A DNA stretch of 47,957 nt from Bacteroidales bacterium (lineage in GTDB: Bacteria; Bacteroidota; Bacteroidia; Bacteroidales; P3), in NCBI GenBank assembly GCA_017448185.1, contig JAFSLX010000003.1, forward strand, positions 1-47,957, written 5' to 3'. Positions 17,326-25,396 of the stretch are shown piece after piece. A program made the translations under genes and the position numbers. Each line of letters begins with the position of its first letter. Positions within the stretch are counted from its first letter, which is position 1. A model generated the notes under the pieces. The model saw nothing but the letters and a program-made list of their open reading frames with translations, searched no databases and was not told the DNA's origin.

Positions 17326-18197
17326 GGACTGAATTTGACATCAACTCCAACGACAACGCTTTGTTCGTAACAGCTCAATGCAATAACCATTGCTTGATGT
17401 GCTGTCAGCCGCCTCGTAAGGTGGATGATATCGAGGATTTGTATGAACGCAACATGCAACTGTTACGTTCTGCTTCCAAAGAATTGAAGGTGTTGGGCAT
17501 TACCGGAGGTGAACCCACATTGCTTGGAGAAAAACTGATTTCCCTTCTACAGGAAGTTCGTGCCGTATTGCCTGATACAGCATTACAGTTGTTGAGCAAT
17601 GGACGTGCATTTAAAGATGCTGCTTATACGAAACGAATCAGCGAGGCGGCGGGCGATAATTTCTTTGTCGGTATCCCGTTCCATTCCGATTATCCAGGCG
17701 ACCATAATCTAATAGCTGGCAGTAATCATGCCTATGAAAAGACGATGACGGGACTTTACAATCTTGCTGACAATGGTGTTGAGATTGAACTGCGTGTCGT
17801 TGTCAACAAACTCAACTATATCCGGCTTCCAAGAATGGCTGAGTATATATTCAAGAACCTGCCGTTTGTTTCGTGGACAGCTTTTATGGGAATGGAACGT
17901 ACAGGTTTGTCGGTGAAAAATACCGCAAGGATATGGGTAGAACCCAAAGACTACGCTCTTTATCTGAGAGACGCAGTAATTGCTCTCGATGACTGGCGAC
18001 TGGATGTGGCCATCTACAATGTGCCGCTTTGTTTAATTCCACGTGAATGCTGGCCGTTTGCAAAACGGAGCATCTCTGACTGGAAAACAAAATATGTCGA
18101 ATGCTGTGATACGTGCGCTGTGAAAGAACAATGCTGTGGTCATTTCAGCACTTCGACACAATTATATGAAGGTATCAACCCAATTTCTGAGTTATGA
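17322..18197 (+). CDS. hxsC: Radical SAM maturase HxsC
   Basis: The radical SAM motif is close to the N-terminus: Cys20, Cys24 and Cys27 (CNNHCLMCCQPP), followed by GITGGEPTLLGE. The CMCxQPP form with its extra Cys and the proline pair is characteristic of HxsC. The C-terminus carries a further Cys cluster (CCDTCAVKEQCCGHF). At 291 residues it is compact. It overlaps hxsB by 4 bases and the next gene by 4 bases, so expression of the two maturases is surely coupled. It presumably modifies the two exported HxsA-like proteins together with HxsB and HxsD. Confidence 0.9.
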   Translation: MRTEFDINSNDNALFVTAQCNNHCLMCCQPPRKVDDIEDLYERNMQLLRSASKELKVLGITGGEPTLLGEKLISLLQEVRAVLPDTALQLLSNGRAFKDAAYTKRISEAAGDNFFVGIPFHSDYPGDHNLIAGSNHAYEKTMTGLYNLADNGVEIELRVVVNKLNYIRLPRMAEYIFKNLPFVSWTAFMGMERTGLSVKNTARIWVEPKDYALYLRDAVIALDDWRLDVAIYNVPLCLIPRECWPFAKRSISDWKTKYVECCDTCAVKEQCCGHFSTSTQLYEGINPISEL

Positions 18198-19093
18198 CTA
18201 CTATTAAGATACAGCCGAATAATATGTCTGGAACCCATTCTCTCACCCATTTACCGGAACAAATAGGTGAGATGCATGGTGTTGCCTACTATGAAGGGCT
18301 GAAGAAAAAAGAGAAGTTGGAGAAGTATATTCCAAAGTCGATGCCGGTTGCAAAGCCTACTATCACCGAGATAGAGGCAGAGATACGTGAATTGGGAGAT
18401 CAGTACGATAATACACAGACGGCGTCACAGATATTGGCTGAACGGAATCTTATTTGGCAAGAATTGTATGCTTTTTTCAGTCGTGTTGAAGCTGAGAAAG
18501 AGGCTTCAGAGAACCGTAAGTTTAAAGAAAAATACGATGCCACAATCGCCGACATCAACGATGTTGTCAATGGAGAGAATAGCGTGGTGGATACCTCATT
18601 ACAAGCGGCAATACAACAGATTCGCTTGCCTTTTGAACTCACCGTCAATGTGGATTACGACAAAAGCAAGGGACGTGCTTCCATATCTTGCATGATGCCT
18701 TTAAGCTACTGTATTCCTACCACGAAAACGGTTTATCATAGTAGGGGATGGACGGAGAAAAACAAACTCCAACGAGAACTCCAGCAAGAGGAAAGTGAGT
18801 GTATCATCGGATTGGCAATGCTGCTTGCCGGACAGACGTTCACGGTGTCGCCAAATATCAAGATTGTCGACGTGATGTTCTATAAGCATCGCAGCAAGGA
18901 TGCATTGTTGGCGATGCATTTCGACCGAGCCGTATTTACTGCCAACAGAAGTAAGATGGATACCCCATCGGTGGCTTTGTATGAATTCCCTTATGCGGCA
19001 AATATTCGTACTGTGAGAGAAGCTATGGTGCTGGGTGTGGTTCCTGAGAAAGAACTTCAAGCGTTTCTTGTTACAACAAACCAACTGTCATGA
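18194..19093 (+). CDS. Unknown protein between Hxs genes and K+ channel
   Basis: No family recognised. It has 299 residues, no signal peptide and no membrane segment. Residues about 55-135 are charged and probably coiled coil (ITEIEAEIRELGDQY...). From about 145 a beta-rich domain follows (LPFELTVNVDYDKSKGRASISCMMPL...), with a hydrophobic segment ECIIGLAMLLAGQTF. Start and stop overlap hxsC and the channel gene by 4 bases each, so it belongs to the operon. Confidence 0.75.
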   Translation: MTTIKIQPNNMSGTHSLTHLPEQIGEMHGVAYYEGLKKKEKLEKYIPKSMPVAKPTITEIEAEIRELGDQYDNTQTASQILAERNLIWQELYAFFSRVEAEKEASENRKFKEKYDATIADINDVVNGENSVVDTSLQAAIQQIRLPFELTVNVDYDKSKGRASISCMMPLSYCIPTTKTVYHSRGWTEKNKLQRELQQEESECIIGLAMLLAGQTFTVSPNIKIVDVMFYKHRSKDALLAMHFDRAVFTANRSKMDTPSVALYEFPYAANIRTVREAMVLGVVPEKELQAFLVTTNQLS

Positions 19094-19845
19094 AGAGAAT
19101 AGATCTTTTTAACGTTATAGAATACGACGACGAGCATCAGTCGAAGTGGAGTACCTTCTACGATATTCTGATGCTGGTGATGATTGTGCTGAGCATCATC
19201 CCGTTGATGTTCCGCGAACATTTAACTCTGTTTGTATGGTTCGATCAGATATCTGTTGTCGTCTTCATCTTGGATTATCTGCTGCGGTGGGGAACGGCCG
19301 ACCTGAAGCGTTCAGGTAGAAACAAGATTCTCTCGTTTGTCATCTACCCATTTACTCCGATGGCAATTCTCGATCTGCTTTCCATCTTACCTTCGGTGGG
19401 TGTGTTCGGCCGTTCGTTGAAGGTGCTTCGTATTGCCCGTTTGCTGAAGACATTCCGACTGTTCAAGTTCCTGCGCTATTCGCGTCAGATACAGATACTC
19501 GTCAAGGTGCTGAAGAAGGAGAAGAAAATACTGTTTACCGTGTTGGGTATTGCGGTGTTCTATATCTTCGTCACAGCTCTCATCATGTTCAACGTGGAGT
19601 CGACCGATGAAGGGAACGCCATCTTTACCTCCTTCTTCGATGCCCTCTATTGGGCAACCACCACGTTGACTACCGTAGGATATGGCGACATCTATCCCGT
19701 GTCGGAGATTGGACGCTTCATCAGTATGCTCTCATCCCTACTGGGAGTGGCTGTTATTGCATTGCCCTCCGGCGTAATCACCGCCAGCTATCTGGAGGAA
19801 CTAAGAGAAGAAAAGAAGAGAAAGGAAAACCATGATATTCGATAA
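19090..19845 (+). CDS. Voltage-gated-type potassium channel
   Basis: Six membrane segments are visible in order: S1 (FYDILMLVMIVLSIIPLMF), S2 (WFDQISVVVFILDYLL), S3 (ILDLLSILPSVGVF), an S4-like helix with regularly spaced Arg/Lys (LKVLRIARLLKTFRLFKFLR), S5 (ILFTVLGIAVFYIFVTALIMF), then the pore with filter TTVGYGD (194-200) and S6. The filter predicts K+ selectivity. The cytoplasmic tail is short and has no cyclic-nucleotide-binding domain. The length, 251 residues, is normal for a bacterial Kv-like channel. The start overlaps the preceding stop (ATGA), and the next gene starts 14 bases inside the end. Confidence 0.9.
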   Translation: MKRIDLFNVIEYDDEHQSKWSTFYDILMLVMIVLSIIPLMFREHLTLFVWFDQISVVVFILDYLLRWGTADLKRSGRNKILSFVIYPFTPMAILDLLSILPSVGVFGRSLKVLRIARLLKTFRLFKFLRYSRQIQILVKVLKKEKKILFTVLGIAVFYIFVTALIMFNVESTDEGNAIFTSFFDALYWATTTLTTVGYGDIYPVSEIGRFISMLSSLLGVAVIALPSGVITASYLEELREEKKRKENHDIR

Positions 19846-21070
19846 GCTATTCAAGAAAGATAAAGACTCCGGTAAAACTACAGAGACAAAACCTGTCTCT
19901 ACGGTGGATTATTATGCTGAAGGGAAAAACCAGTTCAATGCCGGTCGTTATACTCAGGCGATGGAGTTTTTCCAGGCGGCTATTGCTGAACATCCCGAAA
20001 GAGAGAATGCCTATCTGATGCTTGCAGAAACTTATATTAAGTTGAATAAGGCAGAACTGTCTCAAAAGACATTGTTTTCTTTACTCGCCATCAATCCTAA
20101 TAACAAAGAGGCATTGTCAAAGATACAGATGATGATGGGATCTTTGTCGAAATCAAAGAAAACGATAGAGCCGACGACAAATCCAAAACCCTCCAAGCAA
20201 TCCATACAGAATAAAGAAAAAACATCCTTTAAAGTAAAGCCGGAAGAAACCTCACAATATATTCCCAATCCAAATACAGTAATTGAATCGCCACAAAATG
20301 TATCGGATTATATTGTTATTCAACCTAACATAAATCAGACGCCATATTATTGTGTAGAATTCAAAAATGGGAATAGAATCTATTTGGAAATTGTTGATGG
20401 CTATTGCGTAGTGACACCTCCGAACAAAAAAGATGGCTGGTTAGGGTATAAAACACCTTCGGGGGAATTGATAATACCTGATTCTATTGAAATCGACGGT
20501 ATCAAAAGGGAAATAAAGAAAATTGCTCCATATTCCTTGTGGTGTGATGCATCTTCTATTATCCTACCAAACACATTAGTTGAAATTAGAGAAAACTCTT
20601 TTCATGCAAAAATAGAGAATTTGATAATTCCCAATGGTGTTACATACATTGGAGACTGGGCCTTCTATGGTTGTGAATTCTTGTCGTCTGTCGTTATTCC
20701 AAGTAGTGTCACATACTTAGGAAAGTATGCCTTCAACGCATGTGTCCGTTTGTCAAAGGTGGTCCTGTCAGAAGGAATAACTCATATTGAGGATCATACA
20801 TTTTATGGCACGTCTATAGAAAAAATCGAGATCCCGTCATCAGTTATTGAAATCGGAAGCCGAGCTTTTCAGAACCAGCAAAGAAAAGAATTACCAAGAA
20901 AGGAACTAAAGGAAATAATACTCAAAGGAGCCCCTCCCAAAATTGAGCAAGATTCTTTTTGTTACGCAGCTCTTTGTAGTAAGCGTCCATTGGTGTATGT
21001 CCATAATCAATTTTATCAGCAGTATAAGTATGCATTATACTGGCAGCAAATGGATCTAATCCCTTATTGA
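19832..21070 (+). CDS. TPR and BspA-type leucine-rich repeat protein
   Basis: Residues about 25-100 hold two tetratricopeptide repeats (YYAEGKNQFNAGRYTQAMEFF and NAYLMLAETYIKLNKAELSQ). A Lys/Pro/Asn-rich linker follows. From about 215 the protein has BspA-like (LRR_5) repeats: LPNTLVEIRENSF, IPNGVTYIGDWAFYGC, IPSSVTYLGKYAFNAC and IPSSVIEIGSRAF. There is no signal peptide, so it is probably cytoplasmic, unlike surface BspA proteins. Both modules bind proteins. It overlaps the channel gene by 14 bases. The base composition is AT-rich, which suggests an origin different from that of the kinase block. Confidence 0.82.
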   Translation: MIFDKLFKKDKDSGKTTETKPVSTVDYYAEGKNQFNAGRYTQAMEFFQAAIAEHPERENAYLMLAETYIKLNKAELSQKTLFSLLAINPNNKEALSKIQMMMGSLSKSKKTIEPTTNPKPSKQSIQNKEKTSFKVKPEETSQYIPNPNTVIESPQNVSDYIVIQPNINQTPYYCVEFKNGNRIYLEIVDGYCVVTPPNKKDGWLGYKTPSGELIIPDSIEIDGIKREIKKIAPYSLWCDASSIILPNTLVEIRENSFHAKIENLIIPNGVTYIGDWAFYGCEFLSSVVIPSSVTYLGKYAFNACVRLSKVVLSEGITHIEDHTFYGTSIEKIEIPSSVIEIGSRAFQNQQRKELPRKELKEIILKGAPPKIEQDSFCYAALCSKRPLVYVHNQFYQQYKYALYWQQMDLIPY

Positions 21071-21092
21071 ATTGTAAGACTCTAAAAAGGAT

Positions 21093-21875
21093 ATGCCTGA
21101 ACAAATAAATCGAAACCGGTACATTGCTTTCCTGGATATTATGGGTATGAAAAAACTTCTGGAAACAGAAGGTATGACTGTAATCCATTCTTTGTATTCT
21201 AAAATTGATGATATTACAACAATTTATAAGGATCAATTAATCATCAATTATTACTCGGATTCAATAATGGCAGCCACTGTTGATGATTCTGTTGATGGTT
21301 ATCAATCATTGGTGTTGTTTTGTGCGCAAATAGAGTCTTACTGTATCAAAAATGGGTATGCTGTAAATGGAGCAGTTTCTTTTGGTAGCATTACTATTGA
21401 TGAGGAAAGAAACATATGGCTGGGCGAACCATTAGCATGGGTATATGAACTACAGAATAAGCTATTCTTCTATGGGGTTGTATTGGATGATAACGCATGG
21501 AAACAAGCGAAAGATATTGTTCTGCCAATTGCGGTTAATTTAACAATTCCAGATTTAGTAACTGAGATGATTGTGCCACTTAAAGATGAAGGATGGAAAG
21601 AATTACCATGTGTGAATTGGTTTGAGTTTATTGGTGACAAAATCGGACGAGCAAATCCTTACCAAGATCAAATAGCACCTATGAGGAAGCATGTAAAGAA
21701 CCTATATGAGAAATTTAAGTATACAGGAAGGGGCTATTATTACATATCAAACACGGAAATGGTAATAAAGCATTGGTATGACTTTTTAGGTGAAAGAAAT
21801 GACTCCTTGAAATGGGGCAATCTTATCCTAGAGGACTATTTAACAGGCAAAACATATTTTGAAACACTATCTTGA
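21093..21875 (+). CDS. Nucleotide-cyclase-fold-like protein
   Basis: This 260-residue soluble protein begins RYIAFLDIMGMKKLL, with Asp15 in the position of the first metal ligand of class III nucleotide cyclases. It continues with a second Asp in YYSDSIMAA (Asp56) and NGAVSFGSITIDE, the beta-hairpin pattern of that fold. Many uncharacterised bacterial proteins share this FLDI...SDSI...GAxxxG signature and some cyclase-fold proteins work in defence (for example Pycsar uridylate and cytidylate cyclases). The purine-specifying residues are not recognisable, so activity and product are unknown. It lies one base before the next gene in the operon. Confidence 0.5.
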   Translation: MPEQINRNRYIAFLDIMGMKKLLETEGMTVIHSLYSKIDDITTIYKDQLIINYYSDSIMAATVDDSVDGYQSLVLFCAQIESYCIKNGYAVNGAVSFGSITIDEERNIWLGEPLAWVYELQNKLFFYGVVLDDNAWKQAKDIVLPIAVNLTIPDLVTEMIVPLKDEGWKELPCVNWFEFIGDKIGRANPYQDQIAPMRKHVKNLYEKFKYTGRGYYYISNTEMVIKHWYDFLGERNDSLKWGNLILEDYLTGKTYFETLS

Positions 21876-21876
21876 T

Positions 21877-22974
21877 ATGGCAACTTGTAAATACTGTGGA
21901 CAAAGTTCGGGATTGTTTTCCTCGTCACATAAGGAATGTGAGGGGAAGCACAATGCGGGTGTCGGCGAACTTCGCCAGATGCTGACTCGTTATTTCCAGC
22001 ATCTGACTACAGCTGCCGATATTCAGCGTCGACTGCAAGCGCTGCGCAAAGAGAATTATCTGAATGCAGATGATATTGCAACAGAGGCAACAACAGCAAT
22101 AGACAACTATGCCGCCGCTATCCATAGTCCTTTCAACATGGACGTGGTGCAGAATGTGGTGCATCTTGTCTCGGCTCTTGCTGAACCTTATCGGGTGATT
22201 GACCGTAACGGTGCCGTTACCCGTTTCGCACAGAAGGTCATCAAGGGGCATATTGCGGAATACTTCACTGGACGTACCGATATCAATACCGCGCGTACGG
22301 CCATCGATCAAGTGACTTCCGCACTCCCCATCAGCAACGACGCTTTGCAGGAGGCCTATCTGTATATGCTCGACAAAGCGGCCACAAACTACCTGAAGGA
22401 CGGCTTGCTGTCGCCACAGGAGGAGCAACGGGTCAGCACCTACACAAGCACCTTCGGCCTCCCCACCAACAATATCCCAGCGACTTATCAGAACGGCAAT
22501 ATCGCCAAGATGTCGCAGGCTTCCATCCTCTCCAACCTGCAACGAGGCGTTCTTCCTCCACAAAACACTTTCGTTCCCATTATGCTGGGTAAGGGAGAAA
22601 CCATTCTGTGGCAATACTGCGACGTGAAACTCTTTGAAGAGAAAGTGCAGCGTGAATACCACAGCAACAGAGGTGGTCTTTCTGTCAGGATATGCAAAGG
22701 TGTCTACTACCGTCCGAGTACCGGGCGAATGAAACCGGTGGAACACAGCTATATGAACCTTGAAGGAACTGGCGATTTGTATATCACCAACAAGCACTTA
22801 ATCTTCAACAGCCCCACCAAGGGTGCGAAGATACCTTACAGCAAGATTATCGGTGTCACTCCTTACAGCGACGGTTTGGAGGTGAACCGCGACGGAAACA
22901 CCAAACGCCTCATCCTGCAAGGATTCGACAGCTGGTTTGTGATGAACGTTTTGAGTGTGTCGAGCGGAGAGTGA
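21877..22974 (+). CDS. Zinc-ribbon protein with TerB-like middle and PH-like C-terminus
   Basis: The N-terminus CKYCGQSSGLFSSSHKEC is a short zinc knuckle. About 190 helical residues follow; NYLKDGLLSPQEEQRVSTYTSTFGL resembles the acidic turn of TerB domains. The last 100 residues (LYITNKHLIFNSPTKGAKIPYSKIIGVTPYSDGLEV) look like a bacterial PH/GRAM-type beta domain, often membrane- or ligand-binding. A TTG at 21859 extends the frame, but ATG 21877 directly after the preceding stop gives the natural zinc-ribbon start. Soluble, no signal peptide. The operon position and TerB-like turn tie it to the TerY-P theme. Confidence 0.65.
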   Translation: MATCKYCGQSSGLFSSSHKECEGKHNAGVGELRQMLTRYFQHLTTAADIQRRLQALRKENYLNADDIATEATTAIDNYAAAIHSPFNMDVVQNVVHLVSALAEPYRVIDRNGAVTRFAQKVIKGHIAEYFTGRTDINTARTAIDQVTSALPISNDALQEAYLYMLDKAATNYLKDGLLSPQEEQRVSTYTSTFGLPTNNIPATYQNGNIAKMSQASILSNLQRGVLPPQNTFVPIMLGKGETILWQYCDVKLFEEKVQREYHSNRGGLSVRICKGVYYRPSTGRMKPVEHSYMNLEGTGDLYITNKHLIFNSPTKGAKIPYSKIIGVTPYSDGLEVNRDGNTKRLILQGFDSWFVMNVLSVSSGE

Positions 22975-23051
22975 TCTCGCTCACTATCCCGAGCTGGGAA
23001 AACGTCAGATGAAATCTAACGCAATGTCTTTGATTGCCAATATATAATATC

Positions 23052-23789
23052 GTGAAACATCGTCTGTTGTTTGCTGTTTTGTGTCTGTTCCTGTCTTTAT
23101 GGGGACAAGGCGTCTATGCACAGAAGAAGTCTGTGATACTGAAATACACAGGCTTCACGGTGCAATACAACCCTAACAACAGGCAACCCGATTGGGCGGA
23201 GTACACGCTGACGGCTGAACATGTGGAGATGAGCAACAACACCCCGAAGGTCTCACGCTACTTTATGCCTGATCCAAATCTGTCGCTTCCGCAGGCAACA
23301 CCGGCTGACTATAGCAAATCCGGATGGGTTCGTGGTCACATGGCTCGTCGGCAGGATATGAAATGGTCGGAACAAGCGATAAAAGAGAGCGATTACTTCA
23401 CCAACATCTGTCCGCAGAACGATGTGATGAACAACGGAGTGTGGCACCAGATAGAGAACCTGGTGCGTCGGGGGGCCACACAATACGACTCCGTGCATGT
23501 GATATGTGGCCCTATCTTCACCGACCATTCCAATGGCTATATCGGCCCCAACCGTCTTCCTGTACCCGATTATTTCTTCAAAACCCTGCTGGTGAAAGAC
23601 GGCAGCGGTTATCATGCGATAGCATTCCTATGTCCCAATAGCGAAAAACCTCTCGCTATGAAAGACGCCGCCTGCACGGTAGACAAAGTCGAGTCGATGT
23701 CCAAAATCGACGTCTATTCCTATCTGCCGGATAAGACAGAAATGACGGTTGAAAGTCAGATTGACCTGAAGAAGTGGGGGATAAGGTAA
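23052..23789 (+). CDS. Exported NUC1-type (DNA/RNA non-specific) endonuclease
   Basis: A signal peptide (LLFAVLCLFLSLWGQGVYA) is followed by the beta-beta-alpha-Me nuclease core: SGWVRGHMARRQD with the catalytic His, then FTNICPQNDVMNNGVWHQIENLV carrying the Asn and Glu of the Serratia nuclease family. The family consensus is DRGH; here the Asp is Val (VRGH), so activity may be altered. GTG 23052 is chosen as start because it begins the signal peptide; TTG 23034 is an alternative. It lies 77 bases after the operon body and may be its last gene. It would cut nucleic acid outside the cytoplasm, as nutrition or as an effector. Confidence 0.8.
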   Translation: MKHRLLFAVLCLFLSLWGQGVYAQKKSVILKYTGFTVQYNPNNRQPDWAEYTLTAEHVEMSNNTPKVSRYFMPDPNLSLPQATPADYSKSGWVRGHMARRQDMKWSEQAIKESDYFTNICPQNDVMNNGVWHQIENLVRRGATQYDSVHVICGPIFTDHSNGYIGPNRLPVPDYFFKTLLVKDGSGYHAIAFLCPNSEKPLAMKDAACTVDKVESMSKIDVYSYLPDKTEMTVESQIDLKKWGIR

Positions 23790-24109
23790 ACCAAAAGTAA
23801 ACTTCTTTCTGCGGAGTCGGAATTCCGGAAATTCTGAATTGTAGCACACAAGAAGCGGGGTTGAGAAACGTCCGGTGGACGTTGATAGTGACGCAGCTTG
23901 CTGCTTGGAACCTCAGAATTGCCCTTGTCATCTTTTTCAGCGGTATCAGCGGCATATCATGTGTTTTCAAGAAATGGCGTTTTTTTCAAATGGAACTGAT
24001 TGTATTTTTTTTGCAAGAAATATACAATATTACTAAAGAACTGTCGTTATTGAAAATAAATTGAGTTTTTTGACAGGATAGAAATGGCGTTTCTTATGGA
24101 ATAGTTTTG
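23790..24109. other. Gene-free stretch at the island end
   Basis: No supported gene. The motif AGAAATGGCGTTT occurs twice (about 23968 and 24083). It is the inverse of AACGCCATTTCT sequences downstream of fusA2 near 6817 and 6863, so this stretch is probably the outer part of the inverted fusA2-downstream copy at 24110-24208. It is AT-rich, with several T-runs. Confidence 0.45.
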
Positions 24110-24208
24110 CTGTTTGTTGTTTTGTTCGTCAAAATCGGCAGTGCGGTTATCGGGCACCATTGGCATTTTGATTATCCCCGTACCCATCGGAACTATTCTT
24201 CACGGCGG
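24110..24208 (-). repeat. Diverged inverted copy of the fusA2 3' end and downstream region
   Basis: Read on the minus strand, this matches 6638-6762: the end of fusA2 (GAGGAAGCCGCCGCC..., GAATAG), the CAAAATGCCAATGG-like stretch, AACCGC, GCCGATTTT and AACAACAAACAGCA. A deletion of about 25 bases removes the GGCCTCACGAGGCC hairpin. Weaker similarity to the fusA2 coding strand continues to about 24280. Confidence 0.75.
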
Positions 24209-24310
24209 CGGCTTCCTCGTCCCCCTGCACGGGCCTGCTTTCCCTCGTCGTGGCCGAGTTCGCTACTTTTATCCCAACCTTGCCTCCTCTTCGGTCGGCA
24301 GCCACAGCAC

Positions 24311-24391
24311 AGCAGCTACGAGCTCGTCCCCGCCGACGTCCAGCAGGCCCTCCTCAAGGCTTACGAGGAAGCCGCCAACGAGGAAGAGTAA
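24311..24391 (+). pseudogene. Direct copy of the last 81 bases of fusA2
   Basis: This aligns without gaps to 6571-6651 (SSYELVPADVQQALLKAYEEAA...). Differences are few and mostly silent, apart from A-to-N in the tail and TAA instead of TAG as stop. The pattern suggests descent from a functional gene end, not a random duplication. No upstream coding sequence of fusA2 accompanies it. It is followed by its own terminator at 24439. Confidence 0.85.
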
Positions 24392-24438
24392 GCGAGTGCC
24401 CTCGCTGGGAATTATTGCCACGCAATCATACCCCTCAC

Positions 24439-24470
24439 AAGCCGGAAGCCCCGAGAGGGACTTCCGGCTT
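24439..24470 (+). terminator. Rho-independent terminator after the fusA2 3'-end copy
   Basis: A 10-bp stem AAGCCGGAAG / CTTCCGGCTT, with an inner CCC/GGG pairing, is followed by CTATTTTGG. This is a different terminator from the one after fusA2 itself. Confidence 0.75.
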
Positions 24471-24505
24471 CTATTTTGGAAAACCAACTTTAATACCTAT
24501 TACAA

Positions 24506-25216
24506 ATGAAAAAAACACTATTGACACTGGCACTGGCCATTATAGCCATGGCCGCAGGGGCGCAAGCTCAAGACGACAACAACTGCAAATGGGTCGTCGG
24601 CGGGACGGGCCACTTCAACCAAAGTACCGACAAGACGGGCGACGATGTAACCAACAAGGTGCGCGAATACCGCATTGAGCCTTTCGTTGGCTACAACATC
24701 AACGACCGCTGGCGCGTAGGGCTCACCTACGGCTTCTCCCTCGACCACCGATACGAACTCAACGCCTCCGGCCAACTGTTCGACATCGGCACAAAACGCA
24801 CCTACCGCGTCGGACCCTACGTCCACTACAACATTGTGAAATACAAACGCTGGATTCTCTTTGCCGAAGCCGAGGCCTTGCTCGGCTACTCACCCAGATA
24901 CATGAACCCCGGGCCGGGATCCACTCCTGGTGTGGGCGGCGCACCCGCCATGCCTGGCCCCGGAGCCTACGACGCCAAACTGCAGACCTTCGACCTCACC
25001 ATCAAGCCCGGAATCACCTACGAACTCGACAAACACGTGAACATCGACCTTAACCTCAATCTCCTCGGCTGGGTATACAGCAACCGCAAGGAGACACGTC
25101 TCGACAACAACGTAGTCTACTCCAACAGCAGCAACGGCCTGCAGCTCGACCTGCTGGAGGGAAGCGTCGACGAATACTGGAGCAACATCACCATCGGCGT
25201 AACCTTCAAATTCTAA
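24506..25216 (+). CDS. Outer-membrane beta-barrel protein
   Basis: A signal peptide (TLLTLALAIIAMAAGAQA) is followed by 215 residues of alternating-polarity strands: FVGYNINDRWRVGLTYGFSL, YRVGPYVHYNIVKYKRWILFAEAEALLGYS, KPGITYELDKHVNIDLNLNLLG. The last strand is ITIGVTFKF with a terminal Phe, the usual barrel-assembly signal. The family is that of OmpA-N/porin-like outer membrane proteins common in Bacteroidota. A Pro/Gly-rich insertion (about 133-151) is probably an external loop. The ligand is unknown. It lies just after the terminator at 24439 and appears to be monocistronic. Confidence 0.85.
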   Translation: MKKTLLTLALAIIAMAAGAQAQDDNNCKWVVGGTGHFNQSTDKTGDDVTNKVREYRIEPFVGYNINDRWRVGLTYGFSLDHRYELNASGQLFDIGTKRTYRVGPYVHYNIVKYKRWILFAEAEALLGYSPRYMNPGPGSTPGVGGAPAMPGPGAYDAKLQTFDLTIKPGITYELDKHVNIDLNLNLLGWVYSNRKETRLDNNVVYSNSSNGLQLDLLEGSVDEYWSNITIGVTFKF

Positions 25217-25223
25217 TACCGCA

Positions 25224-25396
25224 CCGTCGGGGCCACCATCATTGAAAGCGAGCCTTGGCAAGGAACCATAGTATAGTTGCAATTGAGGACTGACAAGGAA
25301 ATCGACCCCGAAAAGGTGGTGGCGAACCGCACCAATGCTGCGGAACAATACAATGAGATATTCCTAAACGACAATGAATTGGAGGAATTATGGTAA
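25224..25396 (+). pseudogene. C-terminal remnant of a histidine-kinase-like ATPase gene
   Basis: In the frame of the stop at 25394, the bases read GATIIESEPWQGTIV, then TAG (25274-25276), then LRTDKEIDPEKVVANRTNAAEQYNEIFLNDNELEELW. The PWQGTIVxL pattern is the last strand of HATPase-type domains, which usually precede STAS-like DUF4325 genes. The end overlaps the STAS start by 7 bases, a relic of coupling. The front of the gene is gone and a stop interrupts the rest. Confidence 0.5.
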
